Below are positions 59,501 through 64,000 of a stretch of DNA of 64,000 nt, piece after piece. Made by a program: the position numbers and the translations under genes. Below the pieces are notes generated by a model. That model was not told where the DNA came from. It saw only the letters and a list, made by a program, of their open reading frames with translations, and did no database searches. Source of the DNA: Moniliophthora roreri (Eukaryota; Basidiomycota; Agaricomycetes; Agaricales; Marasmiaceae); NCBI GenBank assembly GCA_001466705.2, contig LATX02000228.1:62001-126000 (forward strand), written 5' to 3'. Position 1 is the first letter of the stretch; every line of letters begins with the position of its first letter.

Positions 59501-62500
59501 TCACGCAGGTCTCCACGTTGAATCCGAACGGTCGACCATATGTGAAATGCCCCCCCAGCTAGATACTGTTCGACCACTGTCATCCGTGCTACCTACAGTA
59601 GTAGGCGCCGTAATGAATGACTGTGGTGCAGTACTGATATCTGCATGGCTGCTCTGCGACGACAATGCATCTGGTCGATTCCCACTGCCAGGAATAGCCA
59701 AACCACCGGAGGGCTCGCTGTTGCTGCTCTGCTCCAATTCTGGACCATGCATGGTCCTCTCGGACGGCTGTAACGAAGGTGCGTTTTCCGATAGATTTGA
59801 ACGAGCCTCTTGTAGCTCACGCGGAGGGGCTTCCCTAGATTGCGCTGAAGGCCCTGCCACTGCTGTGGCCGCTTGTGGTTGCGCTGGCGAAACAGGTGCA
59901 GATGATCCAGCTTCCTCTTCCTCACTAACTCTCTCCTCTCTTTGCTGCCACTGAGGCCTACGGGGAAGGGGATGTCCGAACGTGTTGTTCTCGCCACCAC
60001 TGCTCAGTACACCATCCGATTGACTCCCTGACCTTGAATGCGTTCGGTCCGAGTAATAGTGTGGGCTATCTTCCGATAACCTTGCCATACTGGAATTTGC
60101 TCTTGAACGCATCACAGTATTCTGGACCAGCTCCAAACTCGACCTGGAAGCCGAATTCACTGTTTGAAGAAGCGATTGCGTACGGCTTCTGACAGCACCT
60201 GTCGCTGAACCGGCCCGAGACCTCGATGAAGAAGACCCCGATTGAGAGTTGGTACGCGAGTTGGATCCAGAACGAGACCCATTACTTCCGTTGAAGCTCA
60301 TACGATGAGTACCGGAAACCTGACTACTTGCTCTACGACGAATTGCAGCCAAAGACGTTCTCGGACTTGGCCCTCTGGAGTTGGACAACAGGCCTACAAC
60401 ATCATCACCTTCATCAGCCTCCTGCGATCCCTCAGGCTCAGGCTGCTCCATCATGTACGACTCATCAAACTCCTCATCAAACTCTTCATCATAGTCACCC
60501 TCTAAGTCTGAGCTGTAGATACCACGCTCAGGCGAAGACATGCCGTATGGACCATGATGGCCGAATGCTTCCACATGTCTCCCAGCACTTCCACCACGGG
60601 TACGCGCTCTTGGTCTTCCAGTACGAGGGAAATCGACACTGGGAGATGAAGGAACAGATGGTGAAGGTACCGTTCCTGCTCTAGCTCTGTTTCCTCCTGC
60701 ACGTTGGTGCCTTGGTGGCATAGGAATACCACTACCCATACTCATGGGACTCGCGGCATCCGATGTCGTATATTGGGAACGTGGTGAGTGCGAATCGGTC
60801 GATTCACGGTTACCAGTAGACATGGTAGAGCGAGACAGGTGTGTTTGTTGGGAGACCCTAGAGCCCATTGTCGAGCGTCCATTGGACGGAGGCGTCATAT
60901 GAGATTGAGAACCGGAAGACATCGAGGCGCCCCGTGTGGGATGACGGAATTGGAAGGGATAACGTGAGGCAACAGGTCTGCCCAAGGACGACATAGAGTT
61001 TGAAGCACGACCCGAAGATGAAGATGGTTCTTCACTTGTGCCGAGGCCAGTTTCTACAGTTTCACTGTCCTCCTCCTCCTCCTCCTCCTCCTCTTCTTCC
61101 TCTTCCTCCTCTTCTTCTACGTCCTCTGGCGACTCCTCAGTCCTCCTTCCGTGCGCACTTCCACCTCTGCTTTTTGACGACGAAGACTTTTCAAAGCTCC
61201 TTACAGAAGGCGAAGGCGGGAACGGCACCTTCAAGTTATCCTTCTCCACATCCTCACTCGACAACTGTGCAGCGCCCTTTGCAGTAAACGGATACGGCAA
61301 CTCCATCAACGGCCCACTTCCAGTCGCAGTCGCTGGGGAACGAGCAGGCTGCTTATCTCTCGTCGAAGCTCTCTGCACAACTTTTGGTATAACAGCAGCC
61401 AACTCTGGAGGCGTCACTCTTCCAGCAGGAGGTTGACTGCTTCCACTTGCCACGGGCTGATCGATCGGAGACGGCATCTTGAAAAAGTCCTCTGAGAGTA
61501 CACCTCGTCGTTGTTGCGAAGACGCTGAAGTAGGTGAATTTGGCATCAAACCCACTGCAGCCATTAATCGTTCCATACCCTCAAATCCACCGGGTGTTTC
61601 AGGTACAGGTACCCCAGGAGCTTCCGACTTGTAACCGTACTGATATCCACGGTAACTCTGATGAGGGTGCTTGGAACCACTTCCCCATCGCCCAGACGGT
61701 CTCATCGTAACGAGACAGAAATCGTACGCATCCCAAATACGTGCGAGTGTACCTTCTTTCCATGACCAGGGAAGAGGTGCGTCGGGATCAAAGTAAGCAG
61801 TATCAGAGTTGTTGTCTCCGAGGCTGTATAAGGAAGAACGGTTCTTCTCCTGGAGGTCTTCCTCTTCCCAACGGTATCGAGGACCACACAAGCCGGCGCA
61901 AGCTTGACCAGACAGTATCCATAAGCCGATCCTGATGAGGGAAGCGAAAAGGGTTAGTCTTTAGTGACAGCTAGGAAGAGAAAAGTATGTTCGAAAGGTA
62001 GGTAAAAATCATGCACGAAGGCAACTCAAAGCCATGCTAAAGTAAGTGAAAAAGAATCAAACTAACCAGCTAATCAAAAGAACCAATGTCTTCCAAACTG
62101 TCAGAGCCACATTTACTGCGAGGACGCCTCTTGAGTAGCCAGTCAGCGTCCCATCTTGTCTGAAGAAAGTCGCATCTCTTCCGGTTTCCAGGCCTTGTCC
62201 CAGTAGTACCAGAACGTTTGGATCTGTTGTCCAGAACGCTAACAACAGTGCAAGGCTGAGTCCTGCTCGTGGGAGGAGTAACGCAACTGTAGGGAGATTC
62301 TGGGAGTAAAAGTAGAAGGTTTCTGCAAGTCCGTCACGTAGGGAACCACCACGAGACGGTAGGAAGGCCGACCATCGAATGTGGTAGATGAAGCAAAATG
62401 TGGAATACGAAGTCATGGATGCAAGGTCGCGAGCAGAAGCAGAAGTGTAGATTGGGAAGATCGGCGGACGTTCTGCGAAGGTTGGAGTTAAATTGAGTTG

Positions 62501-63432
62501 ACGAAGGATGAACAGGATTTACTCACTGGTACGCCACCTCCTAACGAACGAGTAGATGATCTCATATACAACGAAAACTACGACAATCCAGACAAGCCAG
62601 CATGCGACATACGCAGCCGCGCCCAGCGCCCAGTTCCTCCCAGAACCAGGCACGCCGGGCGCTTCGGGGTTGGGAAATTTTGAAACCCTGGTTAAGCAAG
62701 CAGTGTTAGTAACGAGAAATCTGAAATCAAGACCAAGAAAACGTACTGGACCAATATAAATACAGCGTTGAAGTCGAAAAATGTTTGCAACGGTATGTGG
62801 GCGAAAACTAGAATGGGGAACAGGTAAAAATATATGTGTGTAAAGATGGACGGGTTACGAAGGATGTCAAGATTGACGCTCCTCGAACGAAAGCGTGGTT
62901 GAGGGGGTCTGGGAATAACAGGAGGGGGAGCGTCTCCTCCAAAAACTGTAGGCGAAAGAGGTGTCGCAGTCGCTCTGGACCATGCGCGGCCATGGAGCGG
63001 ATTGCTGACACGGGCATGATCACTTGGCTGCCTCGGATCCTTTTCCCCAAATTCTCCATCTCGATTCTCCAGACTGACGATACGAACAGAACGTGGAGTT
63101 GGCTTGCGACCACCCATCATAGGTGACATGGGGGAGTCACTAGGACCTGGGGTAATGGGTTCGGGTATGCCAACGGAAGAATGGAATGTAGATGTGGGTG
63201 CAGGGGGAGGAGGTCGTTTAGGGAGCCATGAAGGGTAGCCTTCTGAATCCTTGGACATCTGAGCCGGAGAGTAGGACGAAGGTCTCTCGTATGAATCACC
63301 CCCCTGGTCGACAGGAGACTCGGAATTGCCCGCTGAATCCGAGTTGGTGTTGCTGTTGCTGTTGTGGTTATTCGCCTCCGAGTGAGGATCCTCTGGCGTA
63401 GGCTGTCGTGAAGTACGTGAAAAGAAAAACAT
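59501..63432 (-). CDS. Large multi-pass membrane protein with disordered ends
   Basis: Family not recognised. Exon 1 (63432-62738 or so) begins MFFFSRTSRQPTPEDP, is Pro/Ser-rich, and ends with a membrane segment (IYFYLFPILVFAHIPL). Exon 2 (about 62691-62524) has WALGAAAYVACWLVWIVVVFVV. Exon 3 (about 62470-62070) has two or three more segments (FCFIYHIRWSAF, LLLAFWTTDPNVLVLL, VALTVWKTLVLLIS). Exon 4, from about 61930, starts IGLWILSGQACAGLCGP and then runs about 800 codons of low-complexity Ser/Pro/Arg-rich sequence to TGA 59501. A run of about 17 Glu lies at 61069-61120. A short hydrophilic region after the last segment (FDPDAPLPWSWKEGTLARIW) is the likeliest conserved cytosolic part. Each intron is 50-110 bp with GT-AG ends. 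Confidence 0.7.
61069..61120 (-). repeat. CTC/CTT trinucleotide tract encoding poly-Glu
   Basis: CTCCTCCTC... with CTT interruptions on the plus strand. On the coding strand it is GAG/GAA and gives a Glu run inside the membrane protein's tail. Length changes would not shift the frame. Confidence 0.85.
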
Positions 63433-64000
63433 GAGTACGTCGTCAAATGCAGTAATCCAGAGTCAGGGGGAAGATAAGAGCGACGCGTCGCAACCCGAGG
63501 TCGTTGTCGTTTTTTTGTTTTATTTTTTAGATTTCTGTGAGCTCGTCGTTGCATGCAGCTACGGACGCTGAGCAAGCAGATATCACGACGGTTCAAAAGG
63601 TTGAACGCGTGAGCCTCGTGTCTTTGGGTTGATCTGCCTCGTGTTGATGTTCAAAGGTCAGATGGGGGCGAGAACGAAGCAGAGGTCCAGCGGTCAACCC
63701 TGTCCCACCAAGACACCCAACTTGAACCAAAATTAAGCGATCATGCGGCTTACCCTTTCCGGAGCCCTAACCTAAACCCTTTCCCTGCACGCCGGCCGCA
63801 ACCCTGAAATAGAATAAGGGACTGATGGCGAATTGCCAAATATATAGAGAATCTCCAGTCAAAATCGACAAACGAAGGTCAGGAAGGAACGAAGATTGGA
63901 GTGCCAACTTGCACACTCGGTTATAGGTGGTGGTTTGAGGTAAAGATGCAAAAAAATCCCATTACCTTCGGGTCGTTGACCGCGCCGTTGCTATGGGTGC
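63433..64000. other. No gene seen: upstream region at the right window edge
   Basis: Upstream sequence of the membrane protein gene. A T-rich stretch stands near 63508-63530. The last 300 bases hold no frame with motifs. Confidence 0.45.

Noticed and set aside
59501..61935. Frame 59547-59954 (plus) and others within the long serine-rich exon
   Set aside because: Low-complexity coding sequence gives open frames on both strands. The minus-strand frame is continuous with the upstream exons.

Overview
The window looks like nuclear DNA of an Agaricomycete (mushroom-forming basidiomycete). Genes are broken by many introns of about 45-60 bp, and the proteins belong to families expanded in that class: an F-box protein with a CxxC segment, a tyrosinase, a large reducing polyketide synthase, and an unnamed duplicated family carrying an ELWID motif. 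The species cannot be named from the sequence. Nothing looks bacterial, organellar or viral. I saw no tRNA, rRNA or CRISPR array.

Layout. (1) 1-17411 is an AT-rich transposon graveyard. It holds a 0.65-kb direct repeat, a tandem array with a unit of about 2.04 kb (2634-9026), a decayed intron-containing gene, a complete but dead Tc1/mariner element with TIRs and TA duplications (10314-11717), a truncated RecQ-like helicase missing key residues, and a Copia element in minus orientation (two near-identical LTRs, a half-tRNA primer site, a broken gag). Single N bases at 7665, 14909 and 17412 sit where repeats stop abruptly, so they probably mark scaffold joins. The order and copy number of this part should be trusted only loosely. 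(2) 17413-22154 is a decayed F-box gene whose first intron received a MITE, then about 3 kb without a convincing gene. (3) 22155-32270 is an apparently intact polyketide synthase with about 35 introns, one of them GC-AG. Domain order is KS-AT-DH-MT-(degenerate ER)-KR-ACP-TE. (4) 32490-35783 holds two divergently transcribed, probably paralogous genes, one with an HNH-like core. (5) 36498-49453 is a lineage-specific accessory block: an intact F-box gene (331 codons, 7 exons), two paralogous ELWID-family genes, and between them about 7 kb of diverged, duplicated, non-coding DNA. (6) 49.5-63.4 kb is more ordinary: a small unassigned gene, a complete tyrosinase, a secreted M28 zinc aminopeptidase, a possible cyclin-box gene, and a large membrane protein with long disordered tails.

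How the genes relate. The polyketide synthase has no recognisable tailoring enzymes, transporter or regulator next to it, so any pathway it serves must rely on its own domains or on distant genes. The tyrosinase 18 kb away need not be linked. The repeat-rich left arm shows repeated C-to-T type lesions, several at CpG. Together with the decayed F-box copy and the duplicated accessory block, this suggests a fast-evolving region beside a conserved one.
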